NCBI GenBank assembly: GCA_963969345.1
Contig: OZ017768.1
Span: 3,000,718-3,064,717, forward strand
Source of the DNA: Turbatrix aceti
Taxonomy: Eukaryota > Nematoda > Chromadorea > Rhabditida > Panagrolaimidae
Length of the DNA: 64,000 nt
Reading direction: 5' to 3'
Position numbers and translations under genes: made by a program. Shown here piece after piece: positions 40,530 through 54,500 of this stretch. The notes beneath the pieces are model-generated. The model did not search any database. It had not been told where the DNA came from and saw nothing but the letters and a program-made list of their open reading frames with translations. Every line of letters starts with the position of its first letter. Position 1 is the stretch's first letter.

Positions 40530-42024
40530 GACAACGACCGTCGACCGTACCCGAGGCGATGGACGTAAGAAAGTGAGTTGGGGGACGACCGATTGGGCGA
40601 CGGGGGCGTTGTCAGAGATGAAATGTATCACGTTGTCCTTAACTAGCGTCCTCACGTCCCCCGCACAAAGAATGAATGAATTGTGTGATAAGGTGCGTAG
40701 TGCCCTGCAACAGGGGGGGATCGGAGCAGATGACTCCGCCTCTTGAATTTCTTATCACGAAAGTTTTGCACCACACCGCAGATTGAAAGCGGGAATTAAG
40801 GGAATGCGACCTTTGCGCAGGGCAGGTCACCGGGGGTTGCCGGGTGTTATGTCACCACGATGATTGTCAGGCAGTCGAAATTTCGTGATACGCATCAATC
40901 TGACAAAACAGACGTTTTTTATCGAAAAGTGTCGACAACGGTTTCAAAATTTCGACATTCGTCTTCAATTGTTTAATTTTTCAAATTTAATGCCTTGCAC
41001 GTCTGATGCAGCTGATTCATCGACACCCCCACACGTGTTTACTTCCATGAGTTTATCAAATCGAATTGTGCCGGGCTCGGGTCTCTGGCAACCCGATCTT
41101 TGAAATAGTATAACTCTGCAGCAGGGACTAAAATCAGGCTTTTATGGTCGGAGCGAAATTTAAAGTTCAAGCCAAGGATCAGCACTGCGATTTTAATTTT
41201 AATTTTTAATAATTTTACAGAGTTGTTCAATTCGACAATTTTCAGTGCTCGCTCTGCTCGCGCTCTTTGAGCAATTCAATTTTTCGTGCTCGCTCTGCTC
41301 ATGCTCATTGAGCACTCCAATTTTTCGCGCTCGCTCCGCTCGCGCTCGTGAGCTGAGCAGGAGCGAGCAGTGAGCAGGAGCAATTTGGTGAGCATCGAAC
41401 ATCTCTGTAATTTTATTTTCAAAATTCAAATTTTAATTTCAATTTTTCTAAATATATTACAATTTCTTTTCTATTTTGAAACATTTTATTTTTAAAACGA
41501 AAAATAAAAATCTTTTTTTTCATCATCTAACAACTTTTTTGTAAAAAGAAATTCACAGAAAAAAAACATGATTCAACGTTAAAATTAAAAATACGACGAA
41601 CGCAAAAACAGCAAAATGTTGTCTTTTTGATCAGTTTTTTTTAGTTTCTCATGCCCCATTTTTAGCCCAGGGGTTCGCCAAAATTTTTAGCCACGTTGGC
41701 TGAAGCCCAGAGCTTTAGAGTCAAAATTAGCTCAATTTTAGTTCCTGCTCTGCTGCATTTTCAGTTCCGCGTAAAACAGCATCGAAAATCGCTGATTAAT
41801 CAATTGCGGGCCTGTGCAACCAAACAACCGTAACCAGCAACCACAAAACTGATAAAACCACAAATTTCTCATTTTCGTGGTCGACCACCCCAACACCAAG
41901 ATACAAATATTGTCTTCAGTGCCGCGGCCGTTGCCCTGGTGTCGCGAGCAAAGATCACCGCGATCAATTTCTGACTTCATTACAAATAAACACCGGGTCA
42001 TTCACTGACATGAAGCCATGCATC
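40530..42024. other. Intergenic, with a GAGC-rich repeat
   Basis: No gene recognised. 41230-41400 is a cluster of imperfect GCTCGCTCTGCTC and AGCGAGCAGTGAGCAGGAGC units written on both strands, able to form hairpins. The flanking parts are AT-rich. Confidence 0.5.
41236..41395. repeat. GAGC/GCTC inverted low-complexity repeat
   Basis: Three GCTCGCTCTGCTCRYGCTC units spaced by AATTTTTCGYGC are followed by the reverse-strand motif GAGCAGGAGCGAGCAGTGAG. The two halves are complementary. Confidence 0.75.
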
Positions 42025-43875
42025 TCACAGATGGCCAATATTTGCCGGTGAATCGTCGTCTTTTTCATCATCATCTTCATTATTGTCATTGTCGAGTGCC
42101 AGTCCGTCAAGGCTCACCGGAACCTGTCGACGCAATCTGCTCCCTCGTCTTGTCTCAGATATCGGATCCGTAACCTCACGGGGTTCTTCTGCCTCAAACA
42201 CGGGAGACAACGCAGTTCGTTGTTGACCAGGTGCCGGGGGTGCTGCTGATGCTTGCATATTCGCGGTAAGAGAGCTGTAGGTCGGTGGAGGTGTGCCCAG
42301 TGGCGTCCGATACGAGAGAAGAGACTGTAATCCGGACGTCATTAAAATAATCCTCTTCTCAACTTTTTTTGCACCAAAGAACTCGAATCAGGCCAAAAGC
42401 CACCCCAGCGGATTATGTTTAACGCCATTCCAAAGACCCTACCCAGGACCCCACCCAAACAAACCTGATAAGCCGGCGGTGGGGTCGGAGCGTACCGAAA
42501 GATGCTTCGAAGGGTCCCGAGATCACCAGAAGGTCCATTCGACCGTACCCGGGCCAGCTGCATTGCAAGGTCTTCGTCCTGCCTCATTCGACGCAAAATA
42601 ATCTGGCGTTGACGCATCTGAAGGAATACCAACGGTAACAAAGGCCAGCGACTACGAAAAACCACTGTTGCAAGTAAATCGAGTTTTATCGCGTCGGATA
42701 TCTTCAAATCCGCGAGAAAACGCGATTTACCCACGCCAACGGCTTTCCTCCTCTTCGCAAATAGGAATATTTAGGAATATGAATTTTTTGATGGCTGTCC
42801 AATGATGAGTGGTAATTTGAGTCTAATCCATGAAAAAAAAAGAAATCAAATCTGGAAAGTTAGTTCAAAAGAAAAGTAAGCGATACGTATGACTGTATGT
42901 TTTTGGATGACTCCTGGCACGAAAAATACAAGTGAGAAATTACGATACAAATAACAGGCATCGTAAAAGCTGTGGGAACTCCCGACACGAAAAGTAATTT
43001 CCCCCAGACAATTACGGTATTATCTTTGTATCGTAAATTATTCTCTCGTGTTATTCGTTTCAAGAGTTTTCCAACAGCGTTTACCACCTAATACCGTACC
43101 CAAAAGCTGTTTTGAAAAAAAAATGTTAAAAAATTATGTTTTTGGGTTCACCAAGCCCGATTAGCCAACCACAGCAAAAAAAAGTTATAAAAATTCGTAA
43201 AAGTCAAAAACTCACAATAAAATCCTCCTTGACGCGAAGTCTGACAATTTCCTGGCAAACAGAGCAGCAAGCCAGCGTCGCGATAGACAACTTGACTATT
43301 TCCAGTGAACAAAAGGTTTCGAAGCCCATCCACTTGGCGTTACCGACTTCGCGCATCTTCTGCGGCCAGTGAGTTTTGACGACATCGGCAATGTTCTTGC
43401 TGGCAGAAGAACGCTCGCTGACGACGAGAACGAGGTTTAGGCTGCAGAGCATGATGTCCATGATATTCTGGACGAGAAAAATAAACAGCAAAACCCATTC
43501 TTCGGAAACGTAGCCGAGGAGGGTGCAGGTTATGGCCAGCATGCCAAAGGAAAATACGACAACGCTTTCGTTGTACTCTGTCACGAAAGCTGTCACTTTC
43601 CACACCCAGTAGAGTGTGAGTAGGCCACCGAGAAGGTATCGATTGGGTAGACAGCAGAAGATGAAGGATCGCTCGTTTCGGGGCGCGACCTGCGCTCCGG
43701 TGTGGATGTAGTCGTTTTCATGCTGACGCTGGGCTTCTGGCAGTGGCTGATGTACTTCGGCTGTACCGCCGCCCGTGGGTACAGCTTCAATGCCGTCTTC
43801 GGGGGAAGAGACGTGATTCGGTGTATCTGAAGAAGAATCGGGCGCCTGTCGCCGCCCGGGATGATCCTGGGCCAT
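42025..43875 (-). CDS. Four-span membrane protein with two PY motifs, LAPTM-like
   Basis: Three phase-0 exons (43216-43875, 42465-42617, 42025-42324) give 370 residues from ATG43875. A hydrophilic N-terminal region of about 75 residues is followed by CCLPNRYLLGG and four hydrophobic segments (about residues 78-96, 101-120, 122-150 and, after a charged loop, 195-215). The C-terminal cytoplasmic part carries PPPAYQ and PPPTYS, PY motifs that bind WW domains of NEDD4-type ubiquitin ligases. Four spans plus C-terminal PY motifs recall LAPTM4/5 lysosomal proteins, but overall identity looks low. The frame is open upstream of the ATG through an acceptor (TTTTGCAG, just before CACGGAGACC), reading TETDSGVGGIYRCS. 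The true start may therefore lie in an unseen upstream exon. Confidence 0.7.
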
Positions 43876-44435
43876 CGAGCACCGGTAGATACCGCCGACG
43901 CCCGAGTCGGTCTCCGTGCTGCAAAAGGTGAGGAAAAAAATAAACGCGCAACAACTGACTGGTTGGAAGTTTGCACTTTTGTCCCTTCAATTGCAATTTG
44001 CATGCGTGCATGCATACATGTCAAATAAACAAACTTGGCACAACTGGATTTTTTACAATCCAATTTTTTTCGGGTCGAGACCAAGCAAACAAGAACGTAT
44101 CCCTTTCGTGAGCTTTTTTTATCCAACAACTTGCTTTCCCTCGGTGCAGACAATCACGGAGAGCACAAATACTGCATAAAACGAACAACAAATTCGGGGG
44201 AGGAGGGCAAAATAGCATATTGCGGCTGGTTTTTTGGTTTTGATCTCAAAAAGGTCGAAAACAATTTTTTTTCATAAATTAAAGGAACGGGCACAAAAAA
44301 ATTAAACAGAAACAAAAACGCTAGCAAATTTGTGCTTAGATAGGTGAGATGAATGTGGTGGACAGGTAGAAGACGCCAGCGACAGTAAGAGATTTGAGAT
44401 GCAGCAAGCAGCGGTACGCGCTCGATCCAATCTTT
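43876..44435. other. Between two minus-strand genes, possible upstream exon
   Basis: No complete gene seen. It contains the 3' flank of the ZC3H10 gene and the 5' flank of the four-span protein, including a coding-like stretch up to about 43928. Confidence 0.4.
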
Positions 44436-45776
44436 TTAGCTCCAGCCAGCGTTGGGATCGTGGTGTCCCCAGTTATTATACGACGGCGGAGCCCCGGGCA
44501 CGTGTCCACCGCCACCACCGCCTCCGTGGGGCGGAGGGACGGCTCCCATCGGTGGAGCAGGGTGGCCTTGACTCGTCTTGAAGAGCGCCATGAGGTCTTC
44601 GTAGCGATGCTTTTCACGATCTAGTTCTCGGCGAAGCGCTTCGTTTTCCTTCTCTAGTTCTGCGTTGCGTCGCTCAATGCTCGCTACGTACGCTGGATCC
44701 GGGCCAGACGCGGGTGCGCCACCCATTCCCATAGGAGGAGCGCCTGCAAGATGAGTAGGTGGTGGTATGCGTCCTCTCAAACCCGAAAAACCCTCCGCAC
44801 CTGGAGGCCCTGGATAGGGGCGTTTTGCCGGAGGCTGGTCGTAATCGTAATCGCCCATCGAATGCGGAGGCGGGCCACCGCGTCCGCGCGGCATGCCGTA
44901 CGGCGGAGGAGCCATGCCACCCATAGGCGGCGGTGGCATCATCCCACCCATGCGAACGAGATGCGCACGTGCTGCGCGTTCCTCGTCAACGTTAACGTGC
45001 CAGTATCGACAGCGAGCGCCGCCGCGTGAGCATGTGCCAGTTTGGAATTCCTTGCAAATTGGTATGCCGTTAATTGAGTCATTGATGGTGAGCGTAGCAG
45101 CGATCGCGCGGGCAAGCGAAAGACTAACGACGCCTTTTCGCTGATACTGTTCTGCATCTTCGCTTGTTGCGTGCACAAAACGACACGATTCTCGGAAGCA
45201 TCCGCGGTTCTAAAATAGCAATCATCTGCGGCATAAAAAATACTTTTTTTTGTGCTTATTAATTTTTTTATAAAACTGCAGACTGGTTTGGTAGACCAAT
45301 AAAAAAAAGCAAAAGCGCAGTCAGGTAATCAATCAGAATGTCAGAAATATCCGTCAACCCCCCGTAAAAACAACCGAGTAAATAGAAAAAAAATGAAAAA
45401 TTAATTTGTCACACAAACAACTTACCTGAAAATCGATGCAAAAAGTGTAGGGAACGTTGCCCTGCTGATTGGGAGCGGCATCTTCGGGGTGCCGGTAACG
45501 GCAGCGATTTCCACGCGAGCAGATACCGTTCAGAAAGTCACGACAGACATCGGAATCGCGTCCAGATGGATCGGGGCGTTTCTGAGACATCGGAGGTCCT
45601 CCGCCACCTCCTCCACCGCCGCCGCCGCTACCAACGCTACCGCCACTACCACCACCACCGCCGCCGCCGCCGTTCTGGTATGTCTCATTACCGGTTTGAA
45701 CTGGTGCTGGACCCGCAGACTCGTGAACGTCGCTCTGGAGATCGAGGATCGGATTTGCTTGAACAGCGTCAGCCAT
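44436..45776 (-). CDS. ZC3H10: ZC3H10-type protein with three CCCH zinc fingers
   Basis: Two exons (45426-45776, 44436-45209) encode 374 residues. Finger 1 is VCRDFLNGICSRGNRCRYRH. Finger 2 is created across the splice junction (FCIDFQ|NRGCFRESCRFVH), which confirms the intron. Finger 3 is ICKEFQTGTCSRGGARCRYW plus His. This three-finger order and spacing is that of ZC3H10 (relatives of muscleblind). A Gly/Pro-rich region and a short coiled coil (RRNAELEKENEALRRELDRE) follow, also as in ZC3H10. These proteins bind RNA. A poly-Gly run precedes finger 1. The start is divergent from HPD, 735 bp away. Confidence 0.93.
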
Positions 45777-46511
45777 TTTATCGTTCCCTGAAAAGTAGGA
45801 AACCGGATTGAATGCTTTTGCGCACCATTAATAAACAAAAGCAAAGCAAAACGGTAAAAACAAAGAAAAAACGTAAGCAACAGAAAAAAAGGAAACAACC
45901 AACGCGCGTCGCGTCTTTTTTTCATTCACGATCAATAAAAGCTCACTGGACTGGGAGTGCGGAAGTGAGGCAAGCAAGCGGTTTTAGCGCGAACGAAAGT
46001 GAAAGCAGACGGACAAATGACAGACGAACAGGGTAACTGCGTAACTGCGTGCACGGTCTCAAAACTGTCTAATTGCCACAATTTCAATTAGACAATTTGT
46101 AAATTTTTTAGGGATAATAAAAATTTGCGTGTTTTCTACCAAACACTTTTTTAGGCCTAAAATTTTTTCCGAGATCGCAAAAAAAATTTTTTAACCCAAA
46201 TTAACAGTAAACAGAGGGGTATCGTAAACAAACACGAAAGGTGCCAATAACAATCCAATCTGCAATCCCTCCCTGAATTGTCATCATAAGTGGTCCCGCA
46301 CGTCTCGCACACGATAATCGCATGATAATAGAGCATTCAAAGTCAAATTAACCAGTTATCTGCCTTCCGTTTTCCTTTTCTTGTTGGTTTCTCGCGTTTA
46401 GAGCTTACTTTTGTTTCATATTTGTAAAGCGCACGTAAAACCGTAAAACCATCTCAAACTTAATTTTAAATAAAAAAAAATTCGCGAATTTTCAGTCTAC
46501 CACCAACGATC
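45777..46511. promoter_or_regulatory. Divergent promoter region between ZC3H10 and HPD
   Basis: No coding sequence seen. The half near ZC3H10 is richer in GC, and the half near HPD is AT-rich with an AATTTTCAG acceptor-like site 13 bases before the HPD ATG region. Confidence 0.35.
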
Positions 46512-47884
<1,373 letters not shown>

Positions 47885-47947
47885 AACATATGTTTTTGTG
47901 GTTTCTCTTATCGTTGAACGAAACTGCTCATTTTGGCAGGTTGATGC

Positions 47948-47953
47948 AATAAA
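47948..47953 (+). terminator. AATAAA signal after HPD
   Basis: AATAAA lies 64 bases after the HPD stop, a plausible polyadenylation signal. Confidence 0.5.
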
Positions 47954-48357
47954 CGAAGAAAAGTTAGGAAAAAAACTGTTTGGGCGAGCGTAAGGGCTTG
48001 TCCGGAAATTACGTCATTGCGAGAGGAGGGGGGTAGTCCAAAAATGATAGAGGGGGTACCTGCTCAAAATGACGTCATTTAAAAATTTCATGAATTGGCT
48101 TACGAATTTTCTAATAGCAAAATTGATAAGCCAAAACTTGTAAAAAAGGCCGCTAAATAATGACGATTTTTTTTTTTCAAAATGATGTCATTTAGGGCCC
48201 ATTGTAGCATTTTTTTGTAATGTAAATAGAAGTAATTGCACTAAACAACAAATCAGAATTTATTTCTTACAACAAATTAAATTGAAATTAAAAATGTGAA
48301 ATAATGAATTAAAAATATCAGTCGGTACTCAAGGGTACTTGCTCGTCATTTTTCAGT
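47954..48357. other. Intergenic between convergent genes
   Basis: AT-rich, no gene seen. The motif AATGAYGTCATTT occurs twice (at about 48069 and 48180) with GACGTCATT-like relatives nearby, possibly a repeat fragment. Confidence 0.4.
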
Positions 48358-49553
48358 TTAATGCAAATCACCGATTTTGAGTGTCAAAGGCTTCTTGAAC
48401 TTCAAACGAAGTGGTTCGACGTATTCAGCGTCAAGTTGGCCGAATTCTGTGCAGCAGATTTCGGAAACACTCGTGGCGCGAACAGCTGAAAAGTTATAAC
48501 CAAGTTAAACCGAAGCGTACCTTCAATACAAATCTCACTGTTATTTTGGAGCTGAATAAACGGCAAGGTCTCCTTGACGCACGGCGACGATTCGTTGAGT
48601 CCAAGTCCCTGGAATCCGGTAATACGGCCGTCGTGGTATTCAAAGTATCCCAGGCTGGACAAAAGATTGATCCCCGCAGAAGCGTCAACGATTTTCGTCG
48701 AAAAATAAATCTGACTGCCTTCGTTGGAGAGGGACGCGTTCCATGGCAGGTTTTGGAAGCTGTTGGTAGAGGTCACGGCTGTCAGGTTGAGACTTGTGTT
48801 TGTCGCCGAAACGACGGGTGTCGAGAAGGTAGCGAGGTCGCCGTTGATGCTGGTCGTTACGTTGACTGTCGCGAGTACGGTGCTGCCGGTGAGAAAGGTG
48901 GCGCTCCCCTGGAGCTTCTTGCATGTTTCTAGAACAATTCGGATTAATAAAAAAATTTTTTTTTGGGATGGACAACTTTTCGCCGGCTGAACGCTGTACG
49001 CTTTCCATCGGTTGCAGCAAACGGAAGTCATCACAGCTATGTTGTCTTCGCCGAATCCTAAAATCCAAGATGAAATAATTTTTATATACCAAGTCAGGTG
49101 CAAACCAATCTTCTTGCAGGGATTCTCGGAGCTGAAATACATGCCGTAGATGGTGCCTTGGTACAAACTCAGCGAAGTGATGACGTTGAGCAACATCTCT
49201 GACGACGAATTTTTGTACGTCGAGTTGACGTAGAAGCCGGCGTAGTTGTTGAACGCGAGACCCGAACACCCGACGCCCGAGCAGACAACTTGTCTTTCAT
49301 CGACGTCAACGTAGTAAAAGGCACCGAACGAAAAGTCGCTACTCTGGACTTGTTTGGAGATGTCGACGATTTGGTAACGTGAATAGTTTGGCCGAGGACT
49401 GTCAAAGACGATTCGACTTTCAAAGGTGCCCAGAGAAGTGTTTTTAACGACGTCTGTGACCTGGAGCTGGGTTTGAACGCCTGTACAATAGTTGGCAGAC
49501 AGCACTGCTGTAGGCAGGGCGGACAAAATAGCAGCAATCAACGGTAGAAACAT
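48358..49553 (-). CDS. Secreted Asn-glycosylated protein of unknown family
   Basis: Four exons (49106-49553, 48977-49057, 48521-48928, 48358-48485) join to 354 residues. The continuous open frame hides three short introns whose removal keeps the frame. A signal peptide (MFLPLIAAILSALPTAVLSA) is followed by a Cys-containing ectodomain with many NxS/T sites (NTS, NYS, NST, NSS, NVT, NTS, NLT, NAS). The two halves show similar style: VFDSPRPNYSRYQIVDISKQ in the first, ASLSNEGSQIYFSTKIVDAS in the second. Each is followed by a short strand-rich segment, so there may be a repeated domain. I do not recognise it. No membrane anchor is seen. Confidence 0.7.
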
Positions 49554-51530
49554 GTTTAGCAAGCTAACTGTATGCAGACATTTTTCGTGGGTACCTATTT
49601 ATTGACATTGATTCTGTGCCGCACCCTGTAATTCTACCGTACCCATTGGTTGTTCTTTGTTGCAGTCTGTATTCCTGACTGAGTTCGGGATTAGAAACAC
49701 TCCTCCCCCATCGCATAAGATGATCATGAACATTGTCATCACAGGTTTGGCCAATGAAGTCGCACAAACGTCATTATCGAAGGGTTCAACAAATCATCGC
49801 TCTTATCAACTGCAAAAAAATAGGGGATTGGAGGATTGTAGAGGCACGGCAGAGAGTATTATATCACGACTGCTTACAATCATGATATCATTTTATTACT
49901 GTACTTTTTTCAGTTTTCTTGTATTTATTTTTTCTATTGCACGTTTTTTTATTTTTTAAAAAAAATTTCGTGGACCCCACCAGGATTAATGTAAGCGAAC
50001 GTTCGCGTTCGTTCGTGTTTGTTTGTTTGCGAACAGATTCGATTTTTCCTGTTCGTGTTCGTTGGGGAACAAATTTTTCTTAAATTTATTTGTTCGCGTT
50101 CGTTCGCGACTAAAAGGGAAAGTAAATTTGGCTTTTCTTAGGCTCAATTACAACAAATTTGGCTTACTTTGCTCTGCCATTGTGTCGCTGTTTTCGAGTC
50201 TGAGTTGTTTTCAGCGCTCGGATCCGGCGACAGCCAAATAAACGCACCGCTCAGTAGATTTTGACTTACAATGAAAAATTTTTGAGGTCAGTATCTGTGC
50301 TAAACATTGCCAAAGTACATAGCCGCTAAAACAGTTACAGCGCCAGAAGGGTAGCCGTGTATCGCCCGGGACCTCCGGCCAAAAGCCAAAAAATAATTTT
50401 TCTTTTGGCTCCTATATCGCCGCTAAAAAGACCTCGCAAAAAATCAAAAAAATTCCGTGTTTAAAAAAGTCGATAGTTACAGTATAATTTTTAATTTTGT
50501 TGAATTCCTTCTGGTTCAAGGGTTTTGCAAAAAAATGCTTGTAACAGTTATTTTGCCACACCTTTTTTTCATTTTTTCCGAGTTATTTGGCGTTAAAAAG
50601 TAATTTATTTTGACGCTTTCTCATGTCAGTGGTTAGTTATCATAATTAGTAAAAAGTCTAAGAATAAAACAAAAATAAAAGACATTTTATTTGAGACCAA
50701 AATAAAAAAAATTGAAAAATTTTTTTATTTTGCGTGCTAAATTTGAGTTGCAGTAACTCTAGCATTTTATCATGTTTTGAAAAAGCGGGCGATGTACCCC
50801 GGAAGAGCATTCCGTTGTGCATTTTTTGATGTATTTTACTTGATAACTGGACTATTAGTTTACCCCCAGAAACCCCACAAAAATAGGGGTCACTCAGTTG
50901 ATTTTGGGCGCGATTTAACGGTATGTAACCTTACGGACTAAAACGCGTTTTTGAGCTCAAAAAGTAAAGGAAGGTCTGGCAGCTGTCGTCGTCACTGCAA
51001 CAGCCTTGTTTGTTTTCTTACTCAGAAAAAATGGACAACACGAACCATGTTGCGCTAGTAGAGTCAAGTTTATTCGTCGTCGTCTTTCAACGAATTTATT
51101 TTTACCAATTAGGTCCTAGTTCGATTCCGAACACTTGCATAATTTTTTTTCATCATTTTCTCTGTATGCAGGCTTCTTGTTTTTGTTTGTTACCTGATGG
51201 TAAAATATTTGTAACGAATATTCTAACCAGATTCAAAATTTTTTACAAATTCTCAAACGAACGCGAACGCAAAAATTTGGTTTGTTCGCAAACGAAATCA
51301 AACGAACGCAAACGTTCTCTCATCCCTGATTCATAATGTTTATCTTTTTTTACGGTTCTTTTTTTAAGATTTCCATTGCGTGTTTTTTTTGTTAAATTTA
51401 ATTTTTAATAACGATATTTATTTGACACACATTTGAAAACTTTACCAAGACAAGCGCGATTCTGATGCATCGTACAAAATGGGCTTTTTGAGATTTTTAC
51501 ATACACATGGATAAAGCTTGGATGTGCGAC
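49554..51530. other. Intergenic, mostly occupied by a hAT-like element
   Basis: Apart from the element at 49981-51328 nothing coding is recognised. 51329-51530 is the AT-rich 3' flank of the frizzled gene. Confidence 0.45.
49981..51328. mobile_element. Long member of the GTTCGCGAACGAAC hAT-like family
   Basis: The left end (CAGGATTAATGTAAGCGAAC then GTTCGCGTTCG) and the right end (GCAAACGTTCTCTCATCCCTG) match in inverse orientation and carry the same subterminal GTTCG/CGAAC arrays as the shorter elements at 55.1, 60.7 and 61.7 kb. The 1.3-kb interior differs and has no transposase frame I recognise. No clear 8-bp target duplication was found. The element could be a relative with captured filler sequence. 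Confidence 0.6.
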
Positions 51531-54500
51531 CTAAGCCATGGCAGGCACCGGAGGAATGGGGATCTGGGGTACGGCGGGAGCGATGGCGCCGCCGTTGGGC
51601 ACGGGCCCCGCGTCCGCAGCGTAGTAGACCGTGCTGCTGACGCTCGGACCGCCGACCTGCTGGTACACGTTGGGCGGCGTGTGGTAGCCGCTCTTATCCG
51701 CAAAAGGCGAGCTAGGGCCCTGCTGGTAGCACGCGTAGAGGATGTAGAGGAAATAAGAGCCTCCGATGAGCACGCCCAGACTGGGATCTGCGAGGAGCTG
51801 AAACGCGGCCTGGGGCGTCCAGCGGCCGGTCATGGAGTTTAGCTGACTCTGGAGGGATGAAATGAGCAGGAAAGCGGCTGCCAGGGGGTAGAGAGCTCCG
51901 ATGAAGCCCGCGGAGGGCAGTGAGGAGGTCTGGGAGCGGAGAGCAACCGCGTTGGACGACAGACGATTGAGGCAGCCGCTGATGAGTACCAGCACGGCGC
52001 CGAGCATGATTAGGGATTCCCGGAGCGCTATGAAGACCCGGTGCTGGCCGAGGGTCGCAGATCCGACGAGACAGACTCCAGAAACAAGCTCGGGACCGGC
52101 GGTCTGAGCCATGAGGGCGACCATGACGAGGAAGAGTGGCAGCGCCCAGCAGATGACGTGGCTCCGAAAAACGAAGCGTTCCATTTCTCCGATGGAGTGT
52201 TCGCGAAGGTTCCATCTCCACGCCGCGCAGAGCGAGAGCCACCATAGACGACCGGCAGACCCGAAGTAGTAGAGCATCGTGGCGACCAGGGTACACCATT
52301 CTGTATTTGGCAGGCCCCGGACGGCATAGACGTGGTGGCCGTTGTAGTGGGTGCACGCAATGGAGTCCCGCAGCATGAGACTCATCGCGTAGAGGCCGGA
52401 AGAGAGGGCGAAGCAGAGCGTGCAGAAGAAGAGCGAACGATCTACCGGTCGCCGGGCGGTGAATGGACTGCCTCGGATGCCAGCGGCAATCAGGCAAATG
52501 CCAGTTATGCAAACGGAGACCACAGACCCGATTATAAGCATCGATCGGGCTGTTGTGATCTCCGCAACCGAGTAATCCAGCGTCGTAGAGCACCTGGGCA
52601 CGCACTGAGCCGTCCTATTGACGTAGATCCAATCATGACGAGCGCAGACTCCACCGGGACGGGCTTCAGTCGCACTTTCGAGAGTCCAAAGGTCGATGGG
52701 ACGCTTGTTGCCTTCGATGGAGACACCAGAATCACCCGCGATGCTCCCGTAGATGCTTCCCCGACCGCTGGACGCATCTCGCCCAGTGGAATCGTCTTCG
52801 TCGTCTTCTTCGTCGTCGCTGAAGGACGAAGGCATCGATCCAGCCATGCACATGTGCTCCGGACTGTTTTCGAGTGGGAACTTGCTGCACTCCAACGCCG
52901 CCGGCCAGTCGTAGTTGAATTCTGTGAGCACCGGGCTGCAGGCCTCCTGGATGCGCTTGCAGAGCGGTCTGCAGGGCCCGATGGGGTGAGGCACTTTTTC
53001 CGTGCACATTGGGAAGTACACCGAGCAGAGGAAAAATACAAGCTCCTCCGAGCACTTCATCCCGATCAGCGGATGGTAGGATGCCAGCGTCGCTGCTGCC
53101 GCCAGCGCCGATTCATCGCCGGCGAAGTTTGGGAATCTGAAAAATTTTAAATTTATTTTTTTGAAATTTTTTTTGGTCGTTGTTCCCCCAAAAAAAAGTT
53201 TGTTGCACGTGCCAAAAATGAAATATCATAAATAAATAAATATTTAAATAAATAAAAAAATGTTTTGGCATAAATATTTTTTGTCTCTTTGTCGGCGCCC
53301 AAAAAAGGCAGGACGACAATAATTTGTCGTCGGATCAAAAGTGACGACGCCGACGCTGGGACAAAGGGTCACATCGTTACGGGGACCAGGCCATATTTCT
53401 GGGGACGGCTCTCGGCTCTCAGCTCCAATGACCACCCTGCGGACAGACGAATTAGAGACACATGAAAAATTGTTTTTCCCGAAAATAGATTTTTTGTAGA
53501 TTTATTTGTCCGCGCTCTTTTTGCCCGACTGCGATGGTTAAAAGTATAGTAACCCCCTCCCTGGAAAAACTCACATCAGTGTCCGAACTTTTACCCCAAC
53601 TTCCAACTTTTGACTCCCAACTTTTTTTGACGGTTGTCCATCATATTTTTCTGAGCATGCCAGGAAATTTGTCACTCTCTGTCCCCGGTTGTTGTGACGT
53701 GACAGATTCTCACAGCACATCATCATCGACGGAGTTGCGACTGTTGCCGTAAAAATGAGAGAGAGAGAGATGCTTTCTTTGTCCCAGAGCGATGTTATCT
53801 TCGCGCGCCGAAGCAAATCTCTTCTGACACTCATCTGATTTTTTGGCAAACACCATCACAGAAAGACGAAAAAGAGAGATGAGACTTGTTTGGTCTCGGA
53901 TAATTTACAACCCTACTAATGGCTTTCGTCGGTGAATGCGCGTCCGTCAGCCGCGCGTATTCGTCATCGTCAAAAACCCGGCAGACAGCAACAAAGGCCA
54001 ATTTGAGGAGAGCCACGAGCGAGCGAGCAGCGAGCCTGTCCATCGACCCCCCCACTGCCGGTGGTGGTGGTCGGCCATTGATCATCATCGCTTGGTCAAC
54101 AACAACAACAACAAAAAGGGAAATGCAACCGCCGAAGCGGAGGCGATTTGTCAGACATCCTAAAACAAGCAGTCATGTAAATATGCCAATTTCATGATCC
54201 TCGATCCTGGACCCTAATTGCGCCAAAAAAAGTAAAAAAAAATTGTTTTAGGTTATTTTTGAAGAAACAAATCGTTATTTACTCCTCTTTTTACCGCCAG
54301 CGTCATTTTTCACCCAAAAGTGCGTTCCCGTAATCCCGCACAGTTTATCACGGCAATAAATTGATGTTAAGCTGCTATTTGTAAAATATTGCATCCTGCT
54401 TGTCTCGGTGTATGCAGCCATGACGAGCGGGATGATTTGCCCGGTGGTTGGGGTATGCAACGTACTCGAGAGATTTTTTTTTCATTGTTGCAAAAAGCAA

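Noticed and set aside
48411..48932. 173-residue + strand frame
   Set aside because: Antisense of the secreted glycoprotein gene, which has a signal peptide, consistent introns and glycosylation sites on the other strand.
49981..51328. Autonomous hAT transposon
   Set aside because: Terminal sequences fit the family, but the interior has no frame longer than about 110 residues and no transposase motif.
52332..53150. Long + strand frame opposite the frizzled exon
   Set aside because: Antisense shadow of the frizzled coding sequence without family resemblance.
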